From Pseudomonadota bacterium (lineage in GTDB: Bacteria > Pseudomonadota > Alphaproteobacteria > Reyranellales > Reyranellaceae): DNA of 26,636 nucleotides. The DNA is taken from contig JAEZHS010000549.1 of assembly GCA_023436825.1 (NCBI GenBank), forward strand, positions 1-26,636. The letters are read 5' to 3'. The translations under genes were made by a program, and so were the position numbers. The notes beneath the pieces were generated by a model, which worked only from the letters and a program-made list of their open reading frames with translations, had not been told where the DNA came from and ran no database searches. Every line of letters begins with the position of its first letter. Position 1 is the stretch's first letter. Of this stretch, positions 1 through 7,945 are shown piece by piece.

Positions 1-764
1 AGCGCCTCAAAGAGGGCAAGGCCTGCGTCAACGCATGGCTCGCCATCCCCAGCGGCTTTTCGGCCGAGACCATGGCGCAGTGCGGCTGGGACAGCGTCAC
101 CGTCGACATGCAGCACGGCGTGCAGGACTACCATTCGATGGTCGCCTGCTTCCAGGCGATGGACAAGCATCCGGTGACGCCGCTGGTGCGCGTGCCGTGG
201 AACGAGCCCGGCATCGTCGGCAAGGTGCTGGACGGCGGCGCCTGGGGCGTGATCTGCCCGATGGTCAACAACGTCGCCGAGGCCAAGGCGCTGGTCTCCT
301 ATGCGCTCTATCCGCCCAAGGGCAAACGCAGCAACGGCCCGATCCGCGCCGGCGCCTACGGCTCGGCGACGCCTTACCAGGCGACGGCCAACGACGAGGT
401 CCTGATCATCCCGATGATCGAGACCCAGGAGGCGATCGACAACATCGACGCCATCTGCGAGGTCCCGGGCATCAGCGGCATCTATGTCGGTCCCAGCGAC
501 CTCGGCCTGTCGCTCGGCCTGGTGCCCAAGCTCGATCGCGAGGAGCCGCAGGTCCTGAAAATCTACGAGAAGCTCGTCACCGCCGTGAAGAAGCGCGGCC
601 TGTTCGCCGGCATCCACAACGGAACCGCGAGCTACGCCGCCCGCGCGATCGGCATGGGCTTCCAGTTCGTCACCATCGCCAACGATTCCGGCCTGATGGC
701 CATGGCCGCGCGCACCGCGGTCGCCCAGACCCGCAAGGAAGCGGGCGCCATCGCCGACAAGTAA
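1..764 (+). CDS. HpcH/HpaI aldolase family protein (5' end outside window)
   Basis: Frame 3 is open from the first bases to the TAA at 762-764, so the true start lies upstream; the internal ATG at 72 falls inside the conserved N-terminal strand and is not the start. Family hallmarks are visible: a VDMQHG segment (about residue 35 of the visible part), PLVRVPWNEP, the metal-binding Glu of PMIETQEA, and GIYVGPSDLGLSLG with the second acidic ligand. These class II, divalent-metal-dependent aldolases (2-dehydro-3-deoxyglucarate or 4-hydroxy-2-oxoheptanedioate type) reversibly cleave 2-keto-hydroxy acids to pyruvate plus an aldehyde in the cytoplasm. The actual substrate cannot be read from sequence. 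An amidohydrolase gene starts 4 nt after the stop, so the two are probably co-transcribed and may act on successive intermediates. Confidence 0.9.
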   Translation, partial: RLKEGKACVNAWLAIPSGFSAETMAQCGWDSVTVDMQHGVQDYHSMVACFQAMDKHPVTPLVRVPWNEPGIVGKVLDGGAWGVICPMVNNVAEAKALVSYALYPPKGKRSNGPIRAGAYGSATPYQATANDEVLIIPMIETQEAIDNIDAICEVPGISGIYVGPSDLGLSLGLVPKLDREEPQVLKIYEKLVTAVKKRGLFAGIHNGTASYAARAIGMGFQFVTIANDSGLMAMAARTAVAQTRKEAGAIADK

Positions 765-768
765 CGGC

Positions 769-1953
769 GTGCGGCTCACCAACGTCACGCTGCCCGACGG
801 CAGCAAGCACGACATCGAGGTTTTGGGAGGGCGGATCGCCGCCCTCCTCCCGGCCTCGGGCATCGGCGCCCTCGAGGGCGACCTCGACCTAAAGGGCGCG
901 CTCGTCCTGCCGCCGCTGGTCGACGGCCACATCCATCTCGACAAGACGCTGCTCGGCCTGCCCTGGGTGCCCAACCAGGCGACCGGCAACCAGGTCGCCG
1001 ATCGCATCGAGGCCGAACGCAAGGTACGCGCGGCACGCACCGTTCCCGAATCGGAGACCGGCGCCAACCTGGTCCGTCAGGTCATGGCCAGCGGCACGCT
1101 GCACATGCGCAGCCACGTCGACATCGACAATCAACTCGGCCTGAAAAACCTGCGCGAGATCCTGAAGGTGCGCGAGCGCTTCGCAGGCCTCGTCACCATC
1201 CAGATCGTGGCCTTCCCCCAAAGCGGCATTTTGCGCTCGCCGGGCACGGCCGACCTTTTGGCGGCGGCCATGGCCGAAGGCGCCGATCTTCTGGGCGGCC
1301 TCGATCCGGTCGGCATCGACGGCGATCTCGACGGCCACCTCGATCCGATCTTCGCCATCGCCGAGCAGCGTGGCGCCGGCATCGACATCCATCTGCATGA
1401 CGGCGGCGAGGGCGGTCTGGCCCAGATCGAGGCAATCGCCCGACGCACCAAGGCAGCGGGCCTGCAAGGCAAGGTCGCGATCAGCCACGCCTTTGCCCTG
1501 GGTTCGGTGCCGGCCGTGTCGGCCGCGCGGACGGCCGACCTTCTGGCCGAGACCGGCGTCGCGATCATGAGCCACGGCCCGGGCGGCGCCGCCATCCCTC
1601 CCCTGAAACTCCTGCGTGAGCATGGCGTAAAGGTCTTCGGCGGCTCCGACAACATCCGCGATGCCTGGTCGCCCTTCGGCAACGGCGACATGCTCGAACG
1701 GGCCATGATGATCGGCTATCGGGCCAACTTCCGGCACGACGAGGAATTGGCGCTGGCCTTCGACATGGTGACCAGGTCGGCCGCGGAGGTGCTGGGCATC
1801 GAAGGCTACGGCGTCGTCACTGGCGGCCCGGCCGACTTCGTTGTCGTCGAGGCGGGCTCACTCGCCGAGGCGGTGGCCACCCGGCCACGGCGCAAGCTCG
1901 TCGTCAAAGCCGGTCGCATTGTCGCCCAGGATGGCGTACTGGTCTCGCCCTGA
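769..1953 (+). CDS. CodA/AtzC-like amidohydrolase (cytosine deaminase family)
   Basis: 394 residues from a GTG start 4 nt after the aldolase stop; no strong Shine-Dalgarno, consistent with translational coupling. This is a metal-dependent amidohydrolase TIM barrel: His54 and His56 in DGHIHLDK, His208 in DIHLHDGG, His240 in AISHAF, and Asp294 in GGSDNIRDAWSPFG. The last motif resembles the cytosine deaminase (CodA) and N-isopropylammelide hydrolase (AtzC) branch, which hydrolyses C-N bonds of pyrimidine- or triazine-like rings. Where CodA has a catalytic Glu three residues after the third His, this protein appears to have Asp211, so deamination of cytosine itself should not be assumed. Cytoplasmic, with no signal peptide. 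Followed by an MFS permease that could import the substrate. Family assignment is strong, substrate unknown. Confidence 0.85.
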   Translation: MRLTNVTLPDGSKHDIEVLGGRIAALLPASGIGALEGDLDLKGALVLPPLVDGHIHLDKTLLGLPWVPNQATGNQVADRIEAERKVRAARTVPESETGANLVRQVMASGTLHMRSHVDIDNQLGLKNLREILKVRERFAGLVTIQIVAFPQSGILRSPGTADLLAAAMAEGADLLGGLDPVGIDGDLDGHLDPIFAIAEQRGAGIDIHLHDGGEGGLAQIEAIARRTKAAGLQGKVAISHAFALGSVPAVSAARTADLLAETGVAIMSHGPGGAAIPPLKLLREHGVKVFGGSDNIRDAWSPFGNGDMLERAMMIGYRANFRHDEELALAFDMVTRSAAEVLGIEGYGVVTGGPADFVVVEAGSLAEAVATRPRRKLVVKAGRIVAQDGVLVSP

Positions 1954-1969
1954 CGCGGGGCGATGCATT

Positions 1970-3118
1970 TTGACCAACTTCCCGTCATCCGACGGGCCGA
2001 CGAACCGATGGCCGCTGCTTCGCTGGTTCATCTCGTCCGGCACCCTGGGCGTACCACAGGCGGCAGGACCCGTCGCATTCTCGCTAGTCGCCTTGAGCCT
2101 GACGAACGACAGCAGCGGTGGCGCCGCCATGATGCTGGCAATGACGATCGCCCAGGTGGGCGGCGCCATCCCGATTGCTCGCCTCGGCAAGGGCCTGCCT
2201 TTGGCAATGTTCCTGAGGCTGTTGGTGGCCATGCGCACGGTGGCCCTGTTTTCGATTGGGGTATGCGCGGCAAATGACGCGTCGTTTACCTGGCTCATCG
2301 TGCTTGCCGCGGTCGCCGGATTGGTCAACGGCGCTGCCTCAGGGTATCTGCGCGCCGTGCTCAACCACTTGGCGCCTGCTTCCCGGTTGCCACGTACCCT
2401 CGGTATCGCGGCCACGCTCAACGAGGCGACCTTTGTGTTGGCTCCGGTAGCGGCTTCAGGCCTGGGCTCCGTCTCACCGGCTCTTGCCGTCTTTGTGCTC
2501 GCAGCCGTAGGCGCTGTTCCGGCATTGCTGGTGCCGAACACGGGCTCAACCCACATCGACGGCGTGCGTGGCGCCAGAAGCTCGGTTCTCAGCCCTCCCA
2601 TCCTGCTATGGCTCACATGCGCCGCGGCAGGAGGTGCCGCCGTTGCGGCCATCGAGATCGGAGCCGTCGCGCTGGCTTTGAACTTCGGCTACGAACCGAC
2701 CCTGGCAATCGTGTTCACGGTTCCCCTGTGCCTGGCGTCGGTCGCTGGCGGCATATGGGTCAGCGTGCGGAACCGCATGGCAACGCGCAGGGCCGTGCTT
2801 GCCCAACTCCTTCTCATGACGCTGGGATCGGCTCTCGCGGCGCTCAACTTATCGGTTGCCGCGACCGTTGTCGCAACGGTCCTCATAGGGTCGGTTCTGG
2901 CCCCCTTGGCGACGTATTACTCGCTGATCCTCGACACGCTTGCACCGCCACAGCGACGACCGGAAGTGTTTGCCCTGCTGCGCACCGCAAACGCAGCAGG
3001 TGTCATCTTCGCAAGCGCCGTGCTGACCGTCGTTTCGCTGTCGGTGACAATGATCGTCGTCACCGGCCTGATGGTTGCGGCTACCTTTGCGGTCGCAATT
3101 GCGCCAGCCAGACGATAG
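1970..3118 (+). CDS. MFS transporter
   Basis: 382 residues from the in-frame TTG at 1970, with a GGGG stretch 9 nt upstream at 1957-1960. The same frame is open further upstream, but that extension overlaps the amidohydrolase and encodes an Arg/Ser-rich non-membrane stretch, so it is rejected. The protein is almost wholly hydrophobic, with about ten to twelve predicted helices (for example GPVAFSLVALSL, LIVLAAVAGLVNGAASGYL and VVATVLIGSVLAPLATYYSL) and short Arg-rich cytoplasmic loops, as in the major facilitator superfamily. It lacks motifs tying it to a named drug or sugar family. Its position 16 nt after the amidohydrolase suggests transport of that enzyme's substrate or product, which is inference. 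The base composition is slightly less GC-biased than its neighbours. Confidence 0.75.
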   Translation: MTNFPSSDGPTNRWPLLRWFISSGTLGVPQAAGPVAFSLVALSLTNDSSGGAAMMLAMTIAQVGGAIPIARLGKGLPLAMFLRLLVAMRTVALFSIGVCAANDASFTWLIVLAAVAGLVNGAASGYLRAVLNHLAPASRLPRTLGIAATLNEATFVLAPVAASGLGSVSPALAVFVLAAVGAVPALLVPNTGSTHIDGVRGARSSVLSPPILLWLTCAAAGGAAVAAIEIGAVALALNFGYEPTLAIVFTVPLCLASVAGGIWVSVRNRMATRRAVLAQLLLMTLGSALAALNLSVAATVVATVLIGSVLAPLATYYSLILDTLAPPQRRPEVFALLRTANAAGVIFASAVLTVVSLSVTMIVVTGLMVAATFAVAIAPARR

Positions 3119-3169
3119 CCGGGTGACGAGGATTTGACACGTGATCGCTCTTCGTGATGGAGATCGACC

Positions 3170-4702
3170 ATGGCGACGCGTCAGGCCGTGCTCGGAATGG
3201 AGCGGGCTTCCTTCTTCTACGGCTCGGCCGCGGTGTTCCGCGGCATCACCTTCCTGCTCGACGGTGCGCGTACCGGCCTGGTCGGCGAGAACGGTACCGG
3301 CAAGTCGACCCTGCTGAAGTGCCTCAGCGGCGAGCTCGAGTTGAACGGCGGCAAGGTGATCCGCTCGCGTGGGCTCAGGACCGGCAGCGTGCCGCAGGAC
3401 GTGCCGGCGGGCCTGTCCGGGCTGCCGGTGCGCGACGTGCTGCAGCGCTCCCTCGTCAAGGTCGGCCTGGACGACGACTGGTGGCGCATCGATGTGCTGC
3501 TGGACGAGATCGGAGTCGAGCCGGGGATCCTCGACAAGCCGTTCGGCACGCTGTCGGGCGGCTGGCAGCGCCTGCTGCTGATCGCGGCGGCGGCGCGGCT
3601 CGAGGAGCCGGACATCCTGATCCTCGACGAGCCGACCAACCATCTCGACCTCGCCAACATCAACACGCTGGAGCGCTGGCTCACGGTCGACTTCCCCGTG
3701 CCCATGCTGATCGTGAGCCACGACCGCGAGTTCCTGAACCGCGTCACCGACCGCACACTCTTCCTGCGCAGCGACGGCATGCACGCCTTCAAGGCCAGCT
3801 TCGCCCTGGCGCGTGAGGAGCTGCTGCGTCGCGACGCCGCCGCGGCCGCACGCGCCCAGCTAGAGGAGAAGGAGATTCGCCGCCTGGAGCAGGCCGCAGC
3901 GCGCTACAAGGTATGGGCGGTCAAGAACCCCGACCTCAACAAGCGCAAGGCTGCCCTCGAGACGCGCATCGCCCGCATCGAGAAGGACCGCACGCAGGCC
4001 TATGTCGCGCGCGAGCGGCGGCTCGAACTGGCCGATGGCGACATCGACGCCAAGGTGGCGCTGCGCATCGCCGGCCTCGACGTCCTGGCGCCGGGCAGCG
4101 AGCGCAAGCTTTTGGCCATCGATCGCCTCGCCATCGCTGCCGGTGACCGAATCGCGCTGCTGGGCGTCAACGGCGCCGGCAAGTCGACGCTCTTGTCGGC
4201 GCTGGCCCGGGCCTTCGACCCCGAGCTCGAGCACTACGACAGCCTGTCGCCGGTGCGCTTCAACCCGGCCTGCCGGCTGGTCTACTTCGACCAGACCATG
4301 CGCGACCTGCCGCTCATGACCTCGATCCTCGACTACGTGCTGGAGGCGCCGGGGATCAACGAGAAGGACGCGATCCGCCAGCTCGCCGGCGCGGGCTTCC
4401 CGTTCCGCAAGATCGGCGAACCGATCGATATCCTGAGCCACGGTGAGCGCGCCCGCCTGGTGTTCCTCAAGATGAAGCTGCTGCGTCCCAACATGTACCT
4501 GCTGGACGAGCCGACCAATCATCTCGACATCGAGGGCCAGGAGGCGCTCGAGGCCGAGCTCGACCAGAGCGACGTGTCGTGCCTGTTCGTCAGCCACGAC
4601 CGCTACTTCACCCGCAGCGTCGCCAACCGCTTCCTGGAAATCCGCAAGGGCCGGCTGGTCGAGATCGACGATGCCGAGACCTTCTTCGAGCAGTCGCAGT
4701 AG
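3170..4702 (+). CDS. ABC-F family ATP-binding protein
   Basis: 510 residues; ATG at 3170 preceded by GGAG at 3159-3162. Two ABC ATPase domains occur on one chain without membrane segments, the ABC-F architecture: Walker A GENGTGKST (39-47) and GVNGAGKST (332-340), Walker B followed by DEPTNHLD in both halves, signature LSGGW in the first and LSHGE in the second. They are separated by a charged helical linker (about 220-270) rich in Arg, Lys and Glu. ABC-F proteins bind the ribosomal E site and relieve stalling or antibiotic block (EttA, Uup, Msr/Vga types); they are not transporters. It lacks the C-terminal coiled-coil extension of Uup. The subclass cannot be assigned by eye. The 51-nt gap from the MFS gene leaves co-transcription open; a palindromic element lies 13 nt after the stop. 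Confidence 0.92.
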   Translation: MATRQAVLGMERASFFYGSAAVFRGITFLLDGARTGLVGENGTGKSTLLKCLSGELELNGGKVIRSRGLRTGSVPQDVPAGLSGLPVRDVLQRSLVKVGLDDDWWRIDVLLDEIGVEPGILDKPFGTLSGGWQRLLLIAAAARLEEPDILILDEPTNHLDLANINTLERWLTVDFPVPMLIVSHDREFLNRVTDRTLFLRSDGMHAFKASFALAREELLRRDAAAAARAQLEEKEIRRLEQAAARYKVWAVKNPDLNKRKAALETRIARIEKDRTQAYVARERRLELADGDIDAKVALRIAGLDVLAPGSERKLLAIDRLAIAAGDRIALLGVNGAGKSTLLSALARAFDPELEHYDSLSPVRFNPACRLVYFDQTMRDLPLMTSILDYVLEAPGINEKDAIRQLAGAGFPFRKIGEPIDILSHGERARLVFLKMKLLRPNMYLLDEPTNHLDIEGQEALEAELDQSDVSCLFVSHDRYFTRSVANRFLEIRKGRLVEIDDAETFFEQSQ

Positions 4703-4714
4703 ACTAAGGTCCCT

Positions 4715-4782
4715 TGTCACCCCGAGCGACGCGAGGGGCCTTTAAGCAACAGCAAAGGTCCCTCGCTGCGCTCGGGATGACA
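4715..4782. repeat. Palindromic intergenic repeat, copy A
   Basis: 68-bp imperfect inverted repeat: left arm 4715-4743, short loop, right arm 4754-4782, which begins AAAGGTCCCTCGCT and ends CGCTCGGGATGACA. The right arm differs from copies B and C (13378-13406, 20839-20867) at only one position. It begins 13 nt after the ABC-F stop codon and could form a long RNA hairpin at that transcript's 3' end. A further AAGGTCCCT at 4705-4713 may be a degenerate extra half. Probably a REP-like or miniature non-autonomous element; no coding capacity. Confidence 0.85.
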
Positions 4783-4810
4783 GTTTTCAGCTCGTCAGGA
4801 ATCACGCGTC

Positions 4811-5803
4811 ATGGACCTTCCCCTGGACGACCACCTCAGCATCGGCGTGCAAACCCTCCACCGGCGCACGGAACCCGCCGAGGGTCCGTGGCTGCCGACC
4901 ATCGACGAGATGGCCGACCTGGTCGGCCTGGTCGACCGTTGCGGCTACGATTCGATGTGGGTCGGCGATCACGTGGCCTTCACCATCGCGATCTTCGACC
5001 CGCTGATGCAGCTCGCCCAGGCCGCCGTGGTCAGCCGGCGCCTGATCTTCGGCACGGACGTCTACCTGCTGCCCTTGCGCCATCCGACACCGGTGGCCAA
5101 GCAGGTCTCGACGCTCGATCATCTGACCGAGGGCCGCTTCGTGTTCGGCGTCGGCGTCGGCGGCGAGTTCCCCAAGGAGTACGAGGCCTGCGGCGTGCCC
5201 CTCAACGAGCGCGGCGCCCGGCTGAGCGAGAGCCTCACGGTCATGCGCAAGCTGTGGACCGGCGAGCCGGTGTCGCATGCCGGCAAGTTCTTCAATTTCG
5301 AAGGCGTGAAGATGCAGCCGCCCCCGCGCCAGCCGGGCGGCCCGCCGATCTGGTGCGGCGGCCGCGCCGATCCGGCATTGCGCCGCATCGGACGCATGAC
5401 CGACGGCTGGATGTCCTACGTCGTCACGCCCGACATGTACCGCCAGGGCCTCGAGAAGATCGCGACGGCGGCCAGCGAGGCCGGCCGCACCTTCGATCGC
5501 GGCTTTGGCACCGCCCATCTCCTGTTCACGCGCATCGACGATACCTACGAAAAGGCGCTCGATGCGGCGACGGTGTCGCTCAGCCAGCGCTACGCCATGG
5601 ATTTCCGCAAGGCCGCGCAGCGCTACTGTGCGCTGGGCACGCCGCAGGACGTCGTCGAGACGATCTTCAAGTTCCAGCAGGCCGGCGTGCGCCACCTCAT
5701 CCTCGACTTCGTCGGCCCCTACGAGGAGCGCGACCAGCAGATCGAGCGCTTCGCCGCCGACGCGATGCCCTTGCTGGCTGGCTTGCGTCGGGTGCGGGCT
5801 TGA
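4811..5803 (+). CDS. LLM class flavin-dependent oxidoreductase
   Basis: 330 residues; ATG at 4811 with AGGA at 4797-4800. Bacterial luciferase-like TIM barrel: N-terminal strand with LSIGVQTL, GYDSMWVGDHV near 45-55, HPTPVAKQVSTLDHLTEGRFVFGVGVGG around 95-120 with the family's phosphate-binding region, a RGARLSESLTVMRKLWTG helix, PPIWCGGRADPALRR, and a C-terminal LDFVGPYEE segment. Members use FMN or F420 to oxidise or mono-oxygenate small organic substrates, often sulfonates, alkanes or aromatic intermediates. Substrate and cofactor cannot be decided here. It stands alone between the palindromic repeat and a convergent gene, so it is probably a single-gene unit; no regulator is adjacent. Confidence 0.9.
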   Translation: MDLPLDDHLSIGVQTLHRRTEPAEGPWLPTIDEMADLVGLVDRCGYDSMWVGDHVAFTIAIFDPLMQLAQAAVVSRRLIFGTDVYLLPLRHPTPVAKQVSTLDHLTEGRFVFGVGVGGEFPKEYEACGVPLNERGARLSESLTVMRKLWTGEPVSHAGKFFNFEGVKMQPPPRQPGGPPIWCGGRADPALRRIGRMTDGWMSYVVTPDMYRQGLEKIATAASEAGRTFDRGFGTAHLLFTRIDDTYEKALDAATVSLSQRYAMDFRKAAQRYCALGTPQDVVETIFKFQQAGVRHLILDFVGPYEERDQQIERFAADAMPLLAGLRRVRA

Positions 5804-5817
5804 CGGCCTCGGCCGTC
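5802..5817. terminator. Short GC-rich hairpin at a convergent gene junction
   Basis: GACGGCC and GGCCGTC form a perfect 7-bp inverted repeat separated by 2 nt. It spans the 12-nt gap between the stop codons of the flavin oxidoreductase (plus) and the SGNH gene (minus). No T-run follows on either strand, so if it stops transcription it is weak or factor-assisted. Confidence 0.35.
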
Positions 5818-6093
5818 ACCTGCCGTCACTCACTGAGGCGAATTCGAAGTCGAGCAGCTCGAGCCTGTTGCGTGGATCGCCCTGATATGGACCTCGATCG
5901 AAGTCCCTCGGCGTCAGGCCGATTTTCAGTTCCGCTCCAGGGCTGGCCAGTTTCAGCCTTGCGGTACAACGGAAGATACCGTCCGGCAGCGCCTCGATCT
6001 CCGAGTCCAGCACGCCGATCGTGCGCCGGGAAGACTGCGCCGATGGATTGCACTGGACCGCAGGATAGATCACCGGCGCGGCGAGCGACTGGA
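5816..6093 (-). pseudogene. Out-of-frame C-terminal domain of the SGNH-family gene
   Basis: After about position 6094 the reading frame of the upstream SGNH gene stops making family-like sequence and ends at TGA 6070-6072. The frame one base away carries a plausible continuation from about 6075 to TGA 5816-5818: APVIYP, a DSEIEALPDGIFRC segment, SPGAELKIGLTP, and a terminal YQGDP...LELLDFEF. This pattern (aromatic strand, lpdGifR turn, Y-x-GD then an apolar last strand) resembles the jelly-roll carbohydrate-binding-like domains at the ends of surface proteins. Restoring one base would give a single protein of about 532 residues. Either a real frameshift or a sequencing/assembly error. Confidence 0.65.
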
Positions 6094-7413
6094 CTCGAGA
6101 TACAGCTGGCGCGGGCCGGTAATGCGGAAGGTCGCCGAGGCCTGGTATGTTCCCTCCGGGAGAGGCGACAAGACGGTCTTTAGGTAGTGCCGACCGTCGG
6201 CGGCCGTTTCGCCCGCGACGACACCGGTGCCGCGCGCCGGCGCGGCCAGGAGCATCCCTTCGACCGACCAGTCCGGCGCCGCGAAGCTGCCGCCGCGCGA
6301 CAGGGTAGCCAGCCTTGCCGGCGGCGTCGCCGGCGGTTCCGTGAACGAGATATCGAGCGCCGCGGCGACAGCGCGTCCGACGCGGCGGGAGGCGGCATCC
6401 TCGTGCCCGGTCCTGAGGTGATCGGGCGTCACGAACCACTGTCTGGGCCACGCCTCCAACAGCCTCTCGTCCGGCACCACCAGATTGGGATAGTCGGCCT
6501 TGACGGCCGCGATCTCGGCCTTGAGCGCCGACAGGAAGGGCTCGGAGGCGCTACGGCAAGGAAACGGCTGGAACAGCAGGATCAGCTTCGCGCCATGGCG
6601 GGCCGCGAGGGCCGCAAGTCGTCGCAGCTGAATGTCGGTGGGCGTTCTCGGAATGCCGAAGGCGTCGCGCACGAAATCCTTTTCGTTGCGTTCGCGATAT
6701 CCGACGTCCGTTGGCCCGCACAGGCGCGCCAGCGGCTCGGCCTGCTTGTCCGGCGTGTAATTCACGTCGTTCTCGGGCTGCCATCCTCGCGAGGCCTGCA
6801 AACCGCTCGTCAACTCCGGCCAATAGGAGTCGAGCGCCTGCATCCCGCGCTGGAAGAAGGCGCCGCCCAGCGTGTAGACCGGTGGAACGATGTCCTGCCG
6901 GGCCGCCAGGGTGCCCGGAGTCGTGAAGGACGCGAGCTCCCCGAAGGCACTGCGCAGCCGATCCTCGCCGCCGACGAAGGCCGCCTCTTCGGGCCCCACG
7001 CTGCGTGGCGTGTTGAACAGGCTGGTGTAGACGACCACGGCCTTGATCGACGGTACGTGGCGGAGCGCAAAATCGGCTATCGTGTAGTAGCCATCGAAGC
7101 CGGTATTGGCGCAGCAGCTCAGGTTCTCGTAGGTAAGGCCCCCCAGGTACTTGTCGACGATGCCCGGAACGACGCCATGAAATCCCGAGCTGTCGCCGAC
7201 CTGTATGACGTCCGGTCGATCGCGCAGCGCACCGAGCAGCTTCTCGTGAATAACGATCTTGTGGAACAGCTCGACGGAGTTGAAGTTCCAGTTCAGGTAG
7301 CCGGAGCTTTCGACGGGCGAGGACGGCGCCAGCGCGGCATAGCCGACCTCCACGGTTCCGATGATCGCCAGCGCGGCGCCCAGGGCCTTGAAACCGGAAA
7401 TATATGAATTCAT
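6070..7413 (-). CDS. Membrane-anchored SGNH hydrolase/acyltransferase-like protein (frameshifted near 3' end)
   Basis: 447 residues as read; ATG at 7413 with GAGG about 7 nt upstream. Residues 8-30 form one hydrophobic signal-anchor helix, so the rest is probably periplasmic. The GDSS motif (73-76) after a beta strand fits the SGNH/GDSL nucleophile block with Ser75. A PDHLRTGH segment (330-337) near the end of the domain resembles the Asp-His block that completes the triad, as in the AlgX/AlgJ/DHHW-type O-acetylation proteins. Residues from about 365 begin a beta-rich domain (EGTYQASATFRITG) cut short by the frame change described for 5816-6093. Function is inferred as acyl transfer to, or removal from, an extracellular glycan; no glycan gene is adjacent except the distant NdvA-like exporter. 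Convergent with the flavin oxidoreductase. Confidence 0.6.
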   Translation of the reverse strand: MNSYISGFKALGAALAIIGTVEVGYAALAPSSPVESSGYLNWNFNSVELFHKIVIHEKLLGALRDRPDVIQVGDSSGFHGVVPGIVDKYLGGLTYENLSCCANTGFDGYYTIADFALRHVPSIKAVVVYTSLFNTPRSVGPEEAAFVGGEDRLRSAFGELASFTTPGTLAARQDIVPPVYTLGGAFFQRGMQALDSYWPELTSGLQASRGWQPENDVNYTPDKQAEPLARLCGPTDVGYRERNEKDFVRDAFGIPRTPTDIQLRRLAALAARHGAKLILLFQPFPCRSASEPFLSALKAEIAAVKADYPNLVVPDERLLEAWPRQWFVTPDHLRTGHEDAASRRVGRAVAAALDISFTEPPATPPARLATLSRGGSFAAPDWSVEGMLLAAPARGTGVVAGETAADGRHYLKTVLSPLPEGTYQASATFRITGPRQLYLESSRSPRR

Positions 7414-7698
7414 TCTGCGACCTCGCGGCCCGCAGATTCCGTCACCATCCTATCGAAAGACATCCAAGACGACCTGCATGGTTGGGCCCGCTGACCGCAC
7501 TGCAGCTGTCGCGACACTAAACGTCTGCTGCGGAAAGCCAATAGCACTTTTGACCCGGCAGCGATTGCGCCGCGCAACGCTCGGCGGCGGCGACGGTTGC
7601 GTCGCCCTGAGGCGGCGTTCCCAGCTTTGCCACATCCTGCCGCAGGCACCGCCACGAGTTGCCGGCGTTGATTGCGGCACAGTGGAAAGGAGGATCAC
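7414..7698. other. 285-nt intergenic region without a recognisable gene
   Basis: Divergent spacer between the SGNH gene (minus) and the small exported protein (plus), so both promoters should lie here. Short open frames on both strands show no family-like sequence and no convincing ribosome-binding site. I see no clear -35/-10 pair, tRNA or long repeat. Confidence 0.5.
7686..7693 (+). promoter_or_regulatory. Strong Shine-Dalgarno site
   Basis: AAAGGAGG with a 5-nt spacer to ATG 7699. It is the best ribosome-binding site seen in the window and fixes the start of the 66-residue protein, overruling the upstream in-frame start at 7672. Confidence 0.85.
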
Positions 7699-7899
7699 AT
7701 GCCGCTGTTCTTTCTTATCGCCATTGGTGCCGGCGCGCTCACTCTCGGTGCGACGGCGATCGACCCGGCCGCCGACGTGCGCCATCAGAATACCGCGCAG
7801 GTCCAGACGACCGGCTACCAGACCTACGCGAGCTATGAGGACTGCGTGAGGGCCATGGCGCAGCAGAACCTGCCGGCCTCGTACTGCCAGCAGCGGTAA
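7699..7899 (+). CDS. Small exported hypothetical protein (66 aa)
   Basis: 66 residues; start fixed by AAAGGAGG at 7686-7693. Residues 1-20 (MPLFFLIAIGAGALTLGATA) are a hydrophobic segment usable as a signal peptide or single membrane anchor. The remainder is polar, with two cysteines (in YEDCVRA and ASYCQQR, about 13 residues apart) that could form a disulfide in the periplasm. No known domain is recognised. The pattern of short signal, Gln/Tyr-rich middle and C-terminal Cys pair is common among small envelope proteins of this bacterial group, but I cannot name a family. It is a monocistronic unit ending 13 nt before a strong hairpin. Confidence 0.65.
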   Translation: MPLFFLIAIGAGALTLGATAIDPAADVRHQNTAQVQTTGYQTYASYEDCVRAMAQQNLPASYCQQR

Positions 7900-7911
7900 C
7901 TTTCTGCTTTC

Positions 7912-7944
7912 GAGCGGGGACCCTGACTCGCAGGGTCTCCGCTC
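7912..7944. terminator. Bidirectional hairpin between convergent genes
   Basis: GAGCGGGGACCCT and AGGGTCTCCGCTC pair over 13 positions (one G-T wobble) around a 7-nt loop. It fills most of the 46-nt gap between the small exported protein (plus) and the ABC permease stop (minus). There is no T-tract on either side, so termination may be factor-assisted or the hairpin may protect mRNA ends. Confidence 0.55.
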
Positions 7945-7945
7945 A

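Noticed and set aside
1841..1969. Extended N terminus for the MFS transporter
   Set aside because: It overlaps the amidohydrolase by over 100 nt and encodes non-membrane Arg/Ser-rich sequence; TTG 1970 fits the start of the first hydrophobic region better.
7499..7560. Possible remnant of a mobile or duplicated sequence in the 7414-7698 spacer (AACGTCTGCT and AGCACTTTTGACC segments)
   Set aside because: The match to half-remembered intergenic repeats of related genomes is too short and could not be verified by reading alone.
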